DNA of 6,939 bases from Desulfotomaculum sp. (GTDB taxonomy: Bacteria; Bacillota; Desulfotomaculia; Desulfotomaculales; Nap2-2B), in contig DMIY01000159.1 in the NCBI GenBank assembly GCA_003457075.1, positions 1 to 6,939 on the forward strand. The letters are read 5' to 3'. Position 1 is the first letter of the stretch. Each line of letters begins with the position of its first letter. The position numbers and the translations under genes were made by a program. The notes beneath the pieces were generated by a model. That model searched no databases, was not told where the DNA came from, and was given only the letters and a program-made list of their open reading frames with translations. Positions 6,593 through 6,939 of this stretch are shown one piece after another.

Positions 6593-6939
6593 GTGGCTGT
6601 TGCAATTGCTAAGGAAAAATGGAGCAGCCGGGTAAACGAAGTGGTCATTGGCGTCGAACCGAATGTGGTGAAGGTGGGTGGTGAGAACACCTTGCCCTTT
6701 CTTCGCTTTGAAGGCGTGGTGCCCAACCGCCCGGTGGTTGCCCTTGAAGTATGGGACATGGAACCACTTGATTGGCCAGGAATGTTGACTTCCGCCTTCG
6801 ATGGTGTATTGGATAACCCGGTGGCCTGGGCTAAAAAGTGTGAGGAATGTGGAGCGGATTTAATTTGCCTGACCCTGATCAGCTCACATCCTGACAACAA
6901 GAACAGCAGTCCTGCCGAGTGCGCTGCTACCGCCAAAGC
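6593..6939 (+). CDS. acsD: Corrinoid iron-sulfur protein, small (delta) subunit, N-terminal part
   Basis: Partner of AcsC in CFeSP. It is a TIM-barrel protein that helps hold cobalamin between the subunits during methyl transfer. Only the first 115 codons, about a third of the usual 320 or so residues, are in the window, and the frame stays open to the edge. It starts at a GTG after a good ribosome binding site, 34 bp behind acsF. The N-terminus MAVAIAKEKWSSRVNEVVIG is followed by GGENTLPFLRFEG and VVPNRPVVALEVWD, matching Moorella AcsD segments recalled as GGDAALPFHHFEG and IVNRPVIGMEVQD. Next come NPVAWAKKCEECGADLICL and a SSHPDNKNSS segment, with Cys in the PAECAATAK stretch at the edge. 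The loop after DLICLTL differs from Moorella (LDGADPEGANHS), within normal family variation as far as I can judge. Confidence in the family is high despite truncation. Confidence 0.93.
   Translation, partial: MAVAIAKEKWSSRVNEVVIGVEPNVVKVGGENTLPFLRFEGVVPNRPVVALEVWDMEPLDWPGMLTSAFDGVLDNPVAWAKKCEECGADLICLTLISSHPDNKNSSPAECAATAK

Noticed and set aside
6442..6936. 164-codon open frame on the - strand across the acsF-acsD junction
   Set aside because: It spans two supported + strand genes and their gap; the + strand acsD reading matches a known family over its whole visible length.

Overview
The window is a nearly complete block of the acs operon of the bacterial Wood-Ljungdahl (reductive acetyl-CoA) pathway. 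All genes lie on the + strand, with no mobile element, RNA gene or CRISPR array visible. The gene order acsB - acsC - acsV - acsF - acsD matches, from memory, the clusters of Moorella thermoacetica and Carboxydothermus hydrogenoformans. Strong purine-rich Shine-Dalgarno sequences, one GTG start, balanced base composition and high similarity to the Moorella proteins (recalled, not searched) point to an anaerobic Firmicute, most likely a Peptococcaceae relative (Pelotomaculum/Desulfotomaculum type). Genus is inference.

Layout: 1-123 is the 3' end of an upstream gene I cannot identify. 153-2351 is acsB (acetyl-CoA synthase) with all A-cluster ligands. 2352-2481 is the only sizeable gap (130 bp) and contains a perfect 20-bp inverted repeat. 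2482-3813 is acsC (large subunit of the corrinoid iron-sulfur protein, CFeSP). 3844-5778 is acsV (RACo, reductive activator of CFeSP). 5800-6558 is acsF (CooC-type nickel-insertion ATPase). 6593 to the window edge is the first third of acsD (CFeSP small subunit). From acsC onward the gaps are only 21-34 bp, so these genes are probably co-transcribed.

How they work together: AcsC/AcsD carry the methyl group on cobalamin from methyl-tetrahydrofolate to the A-cluster of AcsB. There it is joined to CO (made by a CODH not visible here) and CoA to form acetyl-CoA. AcsV uses ATP and a [2Fe-2S] centre to rescue CFeSP oxidised to inactive Co(II). AcsF uses ATP to help load nickel into the A-cluster (or CODH). 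Three catalytic/carrier genes are thus interleaved with two maintenance genes.

I see no previously undescribed system. The points most worth a second look are the long palindrome between acsB and acsC, the unidentified upstream gene, an extra cysteine beside the A-cluster motif, and the cramped ribosome binding site of acsC. Start codons were chosen from ribosome binding sites and family N-termini; for acsB, acsC and acsF this means rejecting longer in-frame extensions.
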